DNA from: Luidia sarsii
Taxonomy: Eukaryota > Echinodermata > Asteroidea > Paxillosida > Luidiidae
Direction of reading: 5' to 3'
Assembly (NCBI GenBank): GCA_949987565.1
Contig: OX465105.1
Span: 18,031,159-18,095,158, forward strand
Length of the DNA stretch: 64,000 nucleotides
A model generated the notes under the pieces. The model searched no databases, had not been told where the DNA came from, and was given only the letters and a program-made list of their open reading frames with translations. Each line of letters begins with the position of its first letter. Positions within the stretch are counted from its first letter, which is position 1. This document shows, piece after piece, positions 43,943 to 56,100 of the stretch. The translations under genes and the position numbers were made by a program.

Positions 43943-46900
43943 TCACTCACCCGAGTTTTCCTCTTCCTCTGCTTCAAAATGGTCCATCGTTATAGCAACA
44001 AATTTGTCCACTAAGTACTGCTTGAGTCTTGGTCCCCATTCTGGGTCCTGGTGCATGTTGAGAAGATGTCTGACAATTGATTCTTTCAGATCCTCTGTAA
44101 AGGTTTTTTTAAAAATGCAAAATTGAAAAAAATACCAAAGAAAACTGACTGGACTGGGACTTGAACCCGAGACCTCTGGTTTTGCATACCAGTGCTCTTA
44201 CTATCTGAGCTATCTAGCCCTTAGATGGCGACCTTCCCAAATAGTCAACTAGTCTTTGCCATGGTGGGGGCGCCAGTCAGAAGCAATTCAACCATTAACT
44301 GCCGTATATCTCCAGGGATCACACCCCCGTTTTCATTCAGATGCAAACAACCAATTGTTGTAAACTTGGTTACAGCAGTAATGGGATCGCACAAAGTAAG
44401 TGGATGCAACTTTCTCAGATTAAGTCAAACAAATGAAGGAATTAAAACGATCATTAGAAAAGTCTGGAACGGCTGGGTTCAAATCCTACCTACGCTGCCC
44501 ATTTGTTTTACTGAATTAAATTTTTTTACACAAAAATGCTGTATATTGTTGGAAAACGGCAAAGAAAACTTTGACTGGACAGTGGAAAGGGACTTGAACC
44601 CGAGACCTCTGTTTTTGCGTACCAGCGCCCTCACTATCTGAGCTATCCGGCCCTTAGATGGTGGCCTTCCCTAATACTAGTCAACTAGTCTTTGCATAAC
44701 AATTCTTAGATTTTAGGGTCAGGGTAAGGGATAGGTTAACCACTTTGCGCCGGGACCTCCGAATCCGGAGCTCCATTGGCTTGACTATGCGACGGGGCCC
44801 TCCGAATCCGGGCACCACTATTGTCCACATTTTAAACAAAGACTCTTTTCAGCTTAGAACAAAGCAATACGAATCAGTACAAAGACCCTTTTTGACGCAA
44901 GTTGCCACATGAATTGCAAGATTAGCAGCAGTAATTGTGCAATTGTGGGACCTTTACTGTGGGGGATCGAGAGATACCGCGCTGCCGCTGAAAGCACGCG
45001 GGGGACATTGTGTTGGCATGCCACACAGCCCAACGGTCGTCGGTCAGGCAATGGAATTCCACCCAACATTCTTGACCGCAATCTGTGCGCTCGGTTGTGG
45101 CTGACCAACTCGAAGATTTGACTGCCTGGAGTGGAGGCTGGAGTCTGCGGTCAGGGATTGACAGTACCGTACACGCACACACACACACACACAAGTCCGT
45201 TACGCTCTGTTGACGACGCACAATGGGCCTCTTTTCGAACGGATAATCTCTTGACAAAAGCCACAACGACATCCGAATTGTGCCAGGTTTTACTCTTTTG
45301 TACCCATAGTATACCCTTATCGATTTATTTCGCAGAAATATATTGTTCCGATTGTTTTAGCGAGATTTGAAAATGATGCATCAATTGTTAAAAAAAACCC
45401 ATATGGTGGTCATCGGCGCTGTAAAACCACCCGGCGTGAAGTGGTTAAGTGTTAACTTGGCACTGAGCTTACCAGACTCTTGTCACTTACCAGGCAGCTG
45501 TGAGTTAACGAGGCCTGGATAGATAGGCATTGGTCCAATAGATGTAACGACATGAATCCTCTCCCTCAACTCTGGATGGGAGTTCAGCTCCAAGGCAAGG
45601 GTGTTAGAATCGATCCCTGAACAGTCTATCAACTTGTCCAGGACCATCTCAATTGACTTGAGATGTGAACCTGAATGAGGGCACAGTGAGAAAAAATGAA
45701 TCTCAAAATTTACGCATTAAACAAAATCATGATATTTTTTTTGATACAATCAGTCCAAGTGGTTTTCTACATTAATAATAGCCGGTTTATTGCGGATTTA
45801 GGTTTGTTTCAACCCTTTTACGGTGAGGGTTTTCAACCAAATTCTTTTGACGTACCTGAGTGAACGATTTTGCCAAAGAAGTCTCCGTTTTCTCCTCGTC
45901 GCTTCAGCTCCTTATAGATGGAATGAAATCCGCTCATCGACAGCTTGTCATTGTAGGACCAGCTGGCTCCACGTAGAGAATCAAAAGTCTGAAATCGATG
46001 GCTGGAATACATTCAGAAAAACATTGTCAGGAACAAAAATCAATCAAAACTTGTCAGCAACTCAGCATTTTGAGTTTTGAACTTGACGCATTGTTAAAAA
46101 CAAAATGGCGGTCATGGGCACTGGAAAAATGTCCAGTGCGAAGTGGGTCACTCAGAGGTCTTGGGTTCAAGTCCCGGTCCAGTCAAAGTGTTTAAAATCT
46201 TCCAGTCATTTTTACCTTTCCTTTATTTGTTTGAATATCATAGAATTAAATCTCAAAAGTTATAGGGCCTGACGCTTCGATCCAAGCAGGACCTTTCTCA
46301 AAGGTTTTTGAATTAGTGAGTTTAATATTTTCCTCCAATATCTATAATAGATTTAGAAGGCCTGATGCTTCGATCGCAGCAGGACCTTTCTCAAAGGCAG
46401 TTTTGCTTATTGTCCATTTTAGATGGTAATCGGTCTGCAAAATCTTTGTATATTATTTCTTTGTATATTTTACCGATTATCCTTGTGAACGATGACGTCG
46501 GTGAAGTACACAGGTCGGCCGTTAGTGTGTGGGTGGATGTAAACAGGAGCCACGCCCAAGAGGGCTGCGTTGGAGGAGGAAGAGGTGACCAGGCGATGAC
46601 AGTTGGGTGCACAGGCGAACCCTGCACAAGAGAGTAAATTCAGTATTTCAGAGACAAAGCATAAGTGAGCGTTGGAACAGAAACTGCCATTAAAATCCCG
46701 TAAAATCCAATACAATAGGTTTGCCAGCCTTGTTCTCAGGGTCTACTCAGAACTGAAGCCACCATCGGCCATTTTGCCACTCCCAATCCCAATACATTGA
46801 ATACAATATGTTTGTCAGCCTTGTTCCCAGTGTCTGCTCAGAACTGAAGCCACTGTCGGCCATTTTGGCACTCCCAATACACAATAGGTTTGTCAGCCTT

Positions 46901-47680
46901 GTTCCCAGAGTCTACTCAGAACTGAAGCCACTGTCGGCCATTTTGGCACTCCCAATACACAATAGATTTGCCAGCCTTTGTTCCCAGGATCTGCTCAGAC
47001 CTGAAGCCACTGTCGGCCATTTTGGCACTCCCAATACAATAGGTTTGCCACCCTTTGTTCCCAGGGTCTGCTCAGACCTGAAGCCACTGTCGGCCATTTT
47101 GGCACTCCCAATACACAATAGGTTTGTCAGCCTTGTTCCCAGGGTCTGCTCAGAACTGAAGCCACTGTCGGCCATTTTGGCACTCCCAATACAATAGGTT
47201 TGTCAGCCTTGTAAGAGTGCACTGTGTGCACAGGCGAGTCAAACCTGGCACAATCAGACACCTGTGTGGCTTTTGTTGTGCTACAGATTATTTTGTTCTA
47301 GGCTGAAAAGAGTCTTTGTTTGAAAACTGGACCAATAGTTGGTGCCTGGATTCAAAGGGCCTGGTGCAGCAACACAACAGGCCGGTGCTCTGATTTTGGT
47401 GGACATGACGCCAAAGTGGCAAAGAGTTACTAAGGAGGGGAGAGATTTCCCAAGAGGAGTGAGTCGACGAATTACCTATGTCAACATCTCCCGTAGTGAA
47501 AGGATCGATGCGATCCCTGGGGGGCCCAGACCATCGTGTCTCGCTCAGCAGATAAACGTAGCAACTCAACTTCTCCTCCAAGTACCGCTGAACTAACACA
47601 AAGGTAGCCAAGGGGATGCTGGGCGATAGGTAGGTCATGAGACGCAGTCTCATGGGGTCAGCGTTACCATGGTTACTCAT
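43943..47680 (-). CDS. PhnD-like periplasmic-binding-fold protein (phosphonate-binding family, PF12974 type)
   Basis: Five exons: 47476-47680 (ATG), 46474-46621, 45856-46001, 45491-45670, 43943-44094 (TGA). All phases agree; 831 nt gives 276 aa, the usual length of bacterial mature PhnD-type proteins. Core motifs in order: GDVDIGFACAPN, ALLGVAPVYIHPHTNGRPVY, FTDVIVHKD, FDSLRGASWSYND, SMSGFHSIYKEL, FFGKIVHSGSHLKSIEMV, IDSNTLALEL, PELRERIHVV, IGPMPIYPGLV. Bacterial relatives bind phosphonate, phosphite or phosphate for ABC transport. No signal peptide is seen (start MSNHGNADPMRLRLMTY), so a cytosolic role with an unknown anionic ligand is inferred. AATAAA lies 6 nt past the stop; GTGAGT there could also be a donor. 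Intron 1 holds a 78-bp minisatellite. Acceptor choice in exon 3 (CCAG|CCATCG, not the nearer TTTCAG) is fixed by frame. Confidence 0.85.
44135..44350 (-). repeat. Full-length SINE, minus strand
   Basis: Tail, antisense B box GGGACTTGAACCCGAGACCT, A box CTATCTGAGCTATC, then GTCAACTAGTCTTTGCCATG and ATATCTCCAGGGATCACACC. In the last intron of the PhnD-like gene. Confidence 0.85.
44555..44700 (-). repeat. SINE copy, minus strand
   Basis: GGGACTTGAACCCGAGACCT, CACTATCTGAGCTATC, and AGTCAACTAGTCTTTGC. Confidence 0.8.
44740..45444. mobile_element. TTAA-flanked non-autonomous transposon, 705 bp
   Basis: Ends CCACTTTGCGCCGGG and CCCGGCGTGAAGTGG (13 of 15 inverted matches), each flanked by TTAA (44736-44739 and 45445-45448), as in piggyBac-type insertions. 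Internal (CA)n at about 45172-45192. No transposase frame. Terminal fragment at 20165-20246. Confidence 0.8.
46140..46215 (+). repeat. SINE fragment
   Basis: AGAGGTCTTGGGTTCAAGTC then CCGGTCCAGTCAAAGTG and part of the tail. Confidence 0.65.
46262..46402 (-). repeat. Two hairpin-repeat copies, same direction
   Basis: GCCTGACGCTTCGATCCAAG and GCCTGATGCTTCGATCGCAG, each followed by CAGGACCTTTCTCAAAGG, about 90 bp apart. Confidence 0.75.
46715..47215. repeat. Minisatellite, about 73-78-bp unit
   Basis: About six units of AATAGGTTTGTCAGCCTTGT, TCCCAGGGTCTGCTCAGAAC, TGAAGCCACTGTCGGCCATT, TTGGCACTCCCAATACAC, in intron 1 of the PhnD-like gene. The open plus-strand frame across it is a repeat artefact. 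Confidence 0.95.
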
Positions 47681-48230
47681 CGCCGGGTGATGTACCGACC
47701 ACCCTCTTGAGGGGCTTGGTCAATGCTGAATGAAAAGGAATAGACCCAAAAATTAGAATAAATTAAAAATCAGTGATAACCACCCCTGCAGAGAAGGTCA
47801 CCTCATTCATGAAAAAATCAAATCAATTCATGATAAATAAACCTAAATTATTATTATTAATCATTATTATTATATCAATTAGCCTAAATTATAATTATTT
47901 ATCCATGCCAAAAATGTACATCATTCACAACATGGGCAGATTTTAAATTTAAAGATTCACAGCTCATTATCATATTTATAATAACATATTTTTCAAACAT
48001 GTTGTGAACTGCTTAAAATGAATGATTAGGAAAAAATAGGGCATTTGGGGCCAAGTTATAATTACTTGCAGAGTATCGACCAAGTGGTCATCAGGACGTA
48101 CAGTTGTGGCTTTACACATCTTGTTCTTATCTGATTTTTCAGAACATGGGAGCCCCATACAAACAATACCATAATTCGTACTAACATGACTAATGCTAAG
48201 TAAAAAATTAGGAAGCCACAAAAACTGTTG
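47681..48230. other. Upstream region of the PhnD-like gene
   Basis: A minus-strand acceptor-like TTTTCATTCAG ends at about 47728, which suggests a spliced 5' UTR. Otherwise AT-rich with no recognised feature. Confidence 0.4.
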
Positions 48231-48231
48231 C

Positions 48232-48400
48232 AAACTGCTCACTGACTAAAATGACCTGCAATACATAAATCTCAAAAATTAGAGGGCCTGGCGTTTCGAT
48301 TTTAGCAGGACTTTTCTCAAACCATTTGCCTTTGAGAAAGGTCCTGCTACTGACAACTGACGTGCTAGGATCGAACGTCAGGCCCTCTAATTTTTGAGTA
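48232..48400. repeat. Hairpin-repeat pair, inverted
   Basis: Flank GCAAACTGCTCACTGACTAA, GGCGTTTCGATTTTAGCAGG, then TTGAGAAAGGTCCTGCTACT and GGATCGAACGTCAGGCCCTC. Confidence 0.8.
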
Positions 48401-48914
48401 AAAGAATAGAAGTACAAAATTAATGCAGTAATAATACTGATTACTGCAATTGTAAATAAATGTGAGGGATATGGTCGGTAGTGGCTGAAAGCTAACCTTC
48501 CCTATTGTGTTGGGAAAAGGTGGACTATCGTATTCTAACGTTCTGACCTTGTCAGAATGTCAGGTTATGGAGGACAGATCTAGACCAGATATCTGGACAG
48601 GGCATGACACCGGGCCACGTTTACGGGACGGATGGTCCAACTACCGTATAGAGGCTAGTCCAAGTTACTCGGACTATAATTATAGAGGCATGGAAAATAT
48701 AAAAGCCAAACAATTCTTGCCTTTTATTACAGCCTTGTTCAGGCAAAATCTCTCTCGGATCTTGGTCGATGTTCGGACATTCAATATATCGGTCGCGTAA
48801 CGTTACACCATGAGTACAGGTGTTTACTACAAATAGTACTGCACTTTGCACAGCTGCTTGTTTGCATAATATTGGTGTGCACATGTGTACAGTACGTACA
48901 GCGTAATGTACATT
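48401..48914. other. Intergenic, nothing recognised
   Basis: Open frames on both strands lack splice context or recognisable motifs. Confidence 0.4.
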
Positions 48915-49070
48915 GTGCAAACATGTTGGAAACTCCCTACTGACTAAAATAACCAAAAAGCGAATTATTATCAAAAAGAAGGAGGGCCTGAAGCCTCGAT
49001 CCTAGCAGGAGTTTTTCTCACAATCTCAGGTCCTGCTAGGTTGGAAACTTCAGGCCCTCCCCTACCCCTA
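48915..49070. repeat. Hairpin-repeat pair, inverted
   Basis: CTACTGACTAAAATAACCAA, GAAGCCTCGATCCTAGCAGG, then AGGTCCTGCTAGGTTGGAAA. Confidence 0.75.
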
Positions 49071-49237
49071 GCCTAAGTTTTGATCATGAAGCTCAACATT
49101 CACGCGACCATGTGCATGCTACGGTGGCCGATTTCCGCCAAGGTATTTTTTATTTTGGTCATCAGCTTTATAACACGGCATGATAAGGTCGTTGTAGCTA
49201 GGGTGGAAATAGTTATTATAAGTTAAGACAAAAACCG

Positions 49238-49338
49238 TTGCAAACTGCTCACTGACTAAAATAACCCGCAATACATCAATCCCCAAAGTTAGAGTGCCTG
49301 GCGTTTCGATCCTAGCAGGAGCTTTCTTAAAGGCACTA
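49238..49338 (-). repeat. Hairpin-repeat copy
   Basis: TGCAAACTGCTCACTGACTA, GGCGTTTCGATCCTAGCAGG, AGCTTTCTTAAAGGC. Confidence 0.75.
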
Positions 49339-50012
49339 ATTATTATAAGTTAACAGCATTATGAAAAATTGGGCGAATATCATGCAGCCACCGTAGATGC
49401 AGCCAATGCAGCCAAAAATGTATACAGCTATAGTACATACATTTTTTGTACCAACGTTATAGGTAGTATGGTTGAAGTACAGTAGGAGCAATTAAACTAG
49501 TTATCGTTCGAAGTTATAATGGGGAATATAATCATGTGTTTTTGGACCCATCCTAGACGAGACCTTATGTAGAAGTTCAACCATGTCCATAACAAAGCAC
49601 ATCAGAACTGCCATTGTCTAGTGTTTACTAGTATGTACTCCGGCCTTTGCCGTTCGGCCTCGTACTTCATTCGGCCTCTAATTATAATCTTTGTTTCCCT
49701 GGACACAATAGGAATGGAGAATCGTAATGACGTCGACATTCCTCGTGTTATTGTTATCACACCATTCGCAAAACAAGTTCTTTTGATTCACATCTTGTTT
49801 TGTCCAGTAATTTACGTCGATCGTTATATATTTCCCTCTGCCATTTTTTTTAAAATCATGATCGTTATCTTTTGTTATGGCGGGCTGTAATTAATAATGG
49901 CCGAAATTGTGAATTAATTAAACCAAGAGCCGAGGGAGTAATTAGCAGACCAATTTGACCAAACAGGCGTAACGGAGGTGTTTGTGAATTATTAAATGTT
50001 TGTCACGCTAGG

Positions 50013-50070
50013 CCAATAATTTTACGGGTATAAATATATCAGCTTCTGTGTAAAGGCCTTCAGACCCGTT
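50013..50070 (+). promoter_or_regulatory. Core promoter of the LDLa/TSP1 gene
   Basis: CCAAT at 50013-50017 and TATAAATA at 50029-50036, about 117 bp before the ATG at 50146. A start site near 50060 would fit the TATA spacing. Confidence 0.6.
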
Positions 50071-50145
50071 CAGGCGCTGTAAGAAAGACCCGGTTTAAGT
50101 TATCTGGAGACTTCACGAGCAACGTTTGCAGTTGTTTGGTGAAAG

Positions 50146-53100
50146 ATGCCTATTCCTGTCAGTATTGTCTTGGTGGCGCTCTTGCCCTTCGTATTGGTGG
50201 CGGCAGACAGACCCGTCAACGAACCTCGCAGGACAGCCCATCATGATCAGCGCGAGAATGCCGTGGTGAGTCTTGCCCAGATGTATGGGGAGGGGGTTGA
50301 GGATCGTTGCAACTGCAAACGAAAAAAAGAAAATACAAAAATAATCCAACGTCTGTCCCGAAGACACTTCCTCCACAATTTTCTCCAAGCTGAAACTTGA
50401 TTATTATTTTATTCTTTTTGGTTTCAGAATAGGCCTATACATGGTCAGCGGCTAGGAAAATCTGCATCCCAGAGAATACACCCAGGTATTATATATAGAT
50501 TGTCTAGATCGTTGCATGCATAATTATTTATAACTATTATCTCTGATTTTTTTGTGGAAGGCTTGCGGTGACACCATTAATTGTAATTACCTTTCGAGAC
50601 AGAGAATGGCTGTGAAAAGAAAGAGCCGGTAACTCTTTTCAGAGTCATAGGTCTAGTACCCGAGATGAGTGGCACGATGCCAGCCTAGTGCATTTTTTCC
50701 ACATGCAAACCTCCAAATCAAAATATTAACTTGGGTTACATAAATCGGTATTGTTATAAAACACAAAGTGTCTAGCATTTTTGAGACCAAAAATGATTAA
50801 TTTAGCAAAAAAACGCTATATTTTGGTCTGAAAATTGTGCACCCACTTTAGAGACGAACTTAGGCCTGCTACGTCACATACATAATTTGTGGTCAGCCTT
50901 GAGGTCGTGCGCTTTGCACACGCCCTGCATTGTCTCTATTGTATATCAGCCGTAAATACCAGCGATCTTGCACTGTAAACAACGTAGGGCAATATCTAAC
51001 CATGCTCTATCTCATATTTAAGCAATGAATAATGTTAGCAATAGCAAAGAAAATCGGAACTTGAATCCGAGACCCCTGGTTTTGCGCACCCGCGATCTTA
51101 CCATCGAGATACCCAGTCCTTAGATTGTGGCCTTACCATATTATGTTATTTGTTTGACTTAAAATAATATTGGCAAAGCTGTATCAATAGCCGTAGCCAG
51201 GTTTACAAAAATAGGTGACCCGGCACAGCATAATGAGGAATAGCCCCCACTTTTGAGATTTTGAGATTTTCTAATGATGTGAAAGAGTATACCATTAGCT
51301 TTCAAATGATATCAAGTTTATTTCCGTGTGAACTTTGTTGCAAATAGTACAAGGGGACTTCGCTCGTTCATTTGGTACCAGACACAATATAGCAGCACCA
51401 TTCTAACTCCTCGAAAGCGGCCATTCAAAAAGGCAGGAACTTTACGTTTTCATGAAAACAGTACACAAACACTCGTTTTTTCAACATTTAGAGACGGATT
51501 TCGGAAAAATCCTATGGTCATAATATCCTCCAATACATTAACTTTCCGAAAATACCCAAAAAATATTTTTTTGTTATCGAATTGAGAAGATACTTTGACT
51601 TCAGGCGTTGTTTACTCGAAAAGTGTTTTGGTGGGATATTCCTCATGTCGCTGTGCCGGGTCACATATTGCTTGTCTGCATCTGAATGAAAGCGGGTTGT
51701 GATCCCTGGAGTTATACGTTAGTTAATGGTTGAAGAGAAAAAAGCCCACATGCCCTAAAACTAATCACGTCTTGAGGTATAAACATTTAAAAGCATTATT
51801 TTTTCAGACGATTCAAAAACATATCACGATTAAATCGTCTCAATCAAGGGACTTTTAAATCAGTTAGAAGCCCTTTTCTCTAGAGAGCGTTGTATCTGAA
51901 CAAGGTCCTGCTAGAATCCAAATCGCAGTTTCTGTAACTTTAATATTTGTTTTATTACCTGTTCAAATACAGTTTACAATTGTGACTACAGAAATACCGC
52001 CAATTGCCTTCGTAAGTACAATCATACCGTGCAGAAACATGTTACCACATTATTGTTTAACCAACAGTGATATTACTGCATACTCGAAGTTTACAGCGTT
52101 AATAATATTTTATTATTGGATTACACTTTGTTTTTGACAAAACGTTTTGACAATGAATCATTTTGTGTGGACAAACTGTTTTGACAATATTTATAAGCCT
52201 AACCGTTTTGTTTTGACAATGCAATAGTTTTGTTTGTCACAATTGATTTGAAACGATTCGAATCGAATCGAATCGAATCGAATCGAATTCCCATTCCAAG
52301 GATGGAATTCGTCGAAAATAATTGACCTCGATTTCTCTAGGACACGGGGCGCATAGAGTTTGTCCAATGCCGGTTGATTTCGAAAACTGTTCAAAATAAA
52401 ATTAACCAAACCCTCTTTATCTGTTAACATAATGCAGCATCTTGCAAAAGCAACCTTCATCAGTTCAAACTCTCCCGCCTAATTGAGACATTTCCTGACG
52501 TTGCTTGGTTTAGGATGCGCAGAACCTGCCTTCATCGGTGAGGGCGTACCGAAGATATATGCAGGCGACGGATTTACAGATTGTGAGGATGGATCTGACG
52601 AAATTCACGCAAGTGCCAGTAAGAAATCACCCACATCATGAAGGTCACTCGCACGATTCAATAACGGAGAACCACCAGATGGTGATGAAGATCCGCTTTT
52701 TTTGGCAATCCGGCGCAAGCGATGGCTTACGAAATGAAGGCTTATAGGCTTGGGCTTAGGCTTCGCTCATTATTTCTCTTACCTGGTATAATGTCACAGA
52801 TCTATTTAGAAACAATTAGCGTTTGGGCCCAGTTTCTTGGTGAATACTCTGTACCTTTCAAGCAAACAAACTGACTAATTTATTATGTAATCCTGTAAGC
52901 CTATTTTCAGGTTTTGTCAGACGGAGACCAAGCCTGAGCCCTACCCGGATCCACGGATTCGTAAAGCGCCAGTCATATAATTATTGACTTCCTGTGTAAA
53001 GTGTATCCTATAATTATGAGAAAGGTCCTGCTAGGATCGAAACGTCAGGCCCTACTAGTTTTTGTTATTGAAAGTGAACACTTCTGACGTTTTTATCCCA

Positions 53101-56100
53101 GACCAGGACGTGAGAAAAGGGTCTTATATCAGACCGATATGTCAGACCTCTTTGTAATAATTATCATCTGATTCCATTTTCCACTCTTTCGTTCAAAATC
53201 AGAGAAGTGCAATTCTTCTAATAGGCAAGACGGCTGCTTTGGTAAGATTTTGTCTAAACCAGTGGCAATAAAACCCAACTTGTATTTTTACTGAAAATGT
53301 TATTTTTTTTTAAATGGTAAAGATGAGTGACGTCATGCTAGTTAAGAGCACGATATTTCCACCTATCGTAGAGATTTGAATCTAATAATCGAAATTGAAT
53401 CTAATAATCGAAATTGAATCGAATAATCGAAATTGAATCGAATAGAATAATCGAATTTGAATCGAATAATCGAAATTAAATGTAATAATCGAATTTGAAT
53501 CGTATAATCGAATTTGAATCGAATTATCGAATTTGAATCGAATAATCGAATTTGAATCGAATAAGATGCAAGACCGGTGGCCGGTGGCATGTGACGTCAC
53601 GTAACACTTATAGTATCTATGGCAACTGCTATACAGCTATTCTATCATTACTATATATCATAACTCTTAAAACAATAAATGCCAAGAAGTTGTTTGACAT
53701 CGTTGGACATGAAATGGCTAACACGTATGTCATATCATGCGATATTTGGTAGCATGCCATCGTCCAGCGTATGAAGGCGAAGGGGTACTGACTACTTATC
53801 TCTGTGACAAGGCCAGGGATTGTACAGACGGATCTGATGAAAACATGTATAAATGCGACTGTGAGTATTAGACAGAAGAGCCATGGTGGAAGTATCAGCT
53901 GTACAATGACGAACCGACCAACCGACCAACCGACCGACCGATCAGACATACAACGAAAGGACGGACGGTCAGACAGACAGAAACACAGACAAATAGACAG
54001 ACATACATAATTATGTATGTATATACGTACATACAGACAGACATACAGACAGACAGCAAGACATAAAGGCATACATAAAAAGAAAGACAGAAACACATGC
54101 AAATATAGACTGACAAACACGCACATATACATGTACATGCATACATACGGACGGACGCCGGACAGACAGACAGATAGATAGATATATATATAGACGGTAT
54201 AGGCCTATATCGGTGAGTCTAAAAATACTCATGTATTTGTCCACAGATAGCTGCATACCGTACTTCGAAGACAATTGTTTCCGTAAGTTCCACTGATTCA
54301 CTTTAAGTCGATAGTTTCGCGGTTCTATTTAACAATACGGTAACATAACATACTGTCATCTTCATCCACTGATGAACGAATGAATTAGGTCCTACATTAT
54401 CCTGCTATATTTGTCCAGTAGCAGCAGTCAACGTAAGCTTTCACTGTACACATTTTATTGCAAAATATTGTCTTGGTAAAAACATCTAGGGGCCTACCTT
54501 ACGTACAGTATTCAGTGGATTCAGTGAATGGGTGCCTTGTTCAATTCAATGCCAAACATCTTATGTAGTCCAAGTCCTGATGGAAAGCAAAGATGACGAC
54601 AAATAGTGCCATATACACCTAAACAATTATATTGAGCAACTTTTTAAGGTAGGGTGCAACATTTGCAAAGGTCAAACAATCGCATCCATAGTACATGCAC
54701 TTTGTCAAACCCAGAACATATTAATATGACTATAATTCTGGCTTTGGGTCTGGTCAAACACAGGCTCCGGTTCTGGTTCTGGCTCAGGCTATAATGGCTC
54801 TGGCTCTGGCTCTGACTCAGGCTGTATGGCTCAGGCTCTGGCTCAGGCTATATGGCTCTGGCTCTGGCTCTGGCTCAGGCTATATGGCTCTGGCTCTGGC
54901 TCTGGCTCAGGCTATATATGGCTCAGGCTCTGGCTCTGGTTCAGGCTCAGGCTATATGGCTCAGGCTCTGGCTCAGGCTATATGGCACAGACTCTGGCTC
55001 TAGCTCTGGCTCTGGCTCTGGCTATATGGCTCAGGCTCATGTTAAGGCTATGGCTCAGGCACTCGCTAAGGCATTCGCTTGGAGGATCTGCTTCACCCGG
55101 GACAGACGAGCCATTAATGGTATAGGTAACCAAAGCCAAAGCCAAAGCCAAAGCCCCATGATAGGGGGTTTAGTTGCAGCTGTACATTAAAACTACCCAT
55201 CCCTATTCCTGAATGACTCCCTACAGCGTGTGCTACAGACCCTGGCCGTGGTGTGCCCTATGAATTCACCTGCGATAACTGGGGTGACTGCCCAGATTTC
55301 TCCGACGAATACTGCTTGACAGGTAATTCTCAGAACAGATCGAGGATAGCTGGTAGCGTGAGATCAAAGGGAAAGGCAGGGGTAGGGATTAGTTAGTAGA
55401 GGGGGAAGATCATAGGGAAAGGGTGAACGATAGCAATGGGGAAGTGAGCATAAAAGATTATCCACTTTCTTCTCAGATAATAACTTTTGGTAATTTTAGT
55501 AAGCAGTTCAATGAAATATCCTACAATCGATTATACTATATTTTTCTTACTTTCATAAACGTAGATTATCATTAGAATATTGGGCCTGTAAAGGCTGTAA
55601 CCTACGGTGCCGTCGATAGGCCATCATCTCTACTTAATTTTCCTCTTTTTTTCAAGACGGAGAGGATACGAGGTACAAATACTGCCAAGGCGACTGTGAA
55701 TACTTGGTCAGTTACATGAAGGTGTGTGATGGCAAGGAGGACATGTGGAATGGACACGACGAGGCCAATTGTAAGTGAACAACGGACCTCATGGATCTCA
55801 ATACGGGCGATTACAATAGTGCGCCCTCAAGAGTTTGCCACACGTTGGCCAATCACAATACGTGGAGATCAATGGTCGCCCCATTTCCAGACGTGCACTG
55901 ATTGGAATTTGGAAATGATGAGACAGCACATTGGTCTTCAATCTTCATTCAAGTCACGGAATTCCAATTAAATGACAAATCTGACGCACTAGTGGTAGGC
56001 TCATTATTGACCTACAAGGGCAAAAATAATGGCGCGCAGTGAGTACCCACCGCGCATTGTACAGGCGCGTTGTTTTCAGTTTTACCTTTAAAATGGCGGC

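Noticed and set aside
46808..47197. Plus-strand 129-codon frame with repeated PLSAILALPIHNRF
   Set aside because: Translation of the 78-bp minisatellite in a minus-strand intron.
54794..55190. Plus-strand Ala/Leu- or Gly/Ser-rich frames within the LDLa/TSP1 gene
   Set aside because: Hexamer array; joining it would break the phase 1 exon chain.
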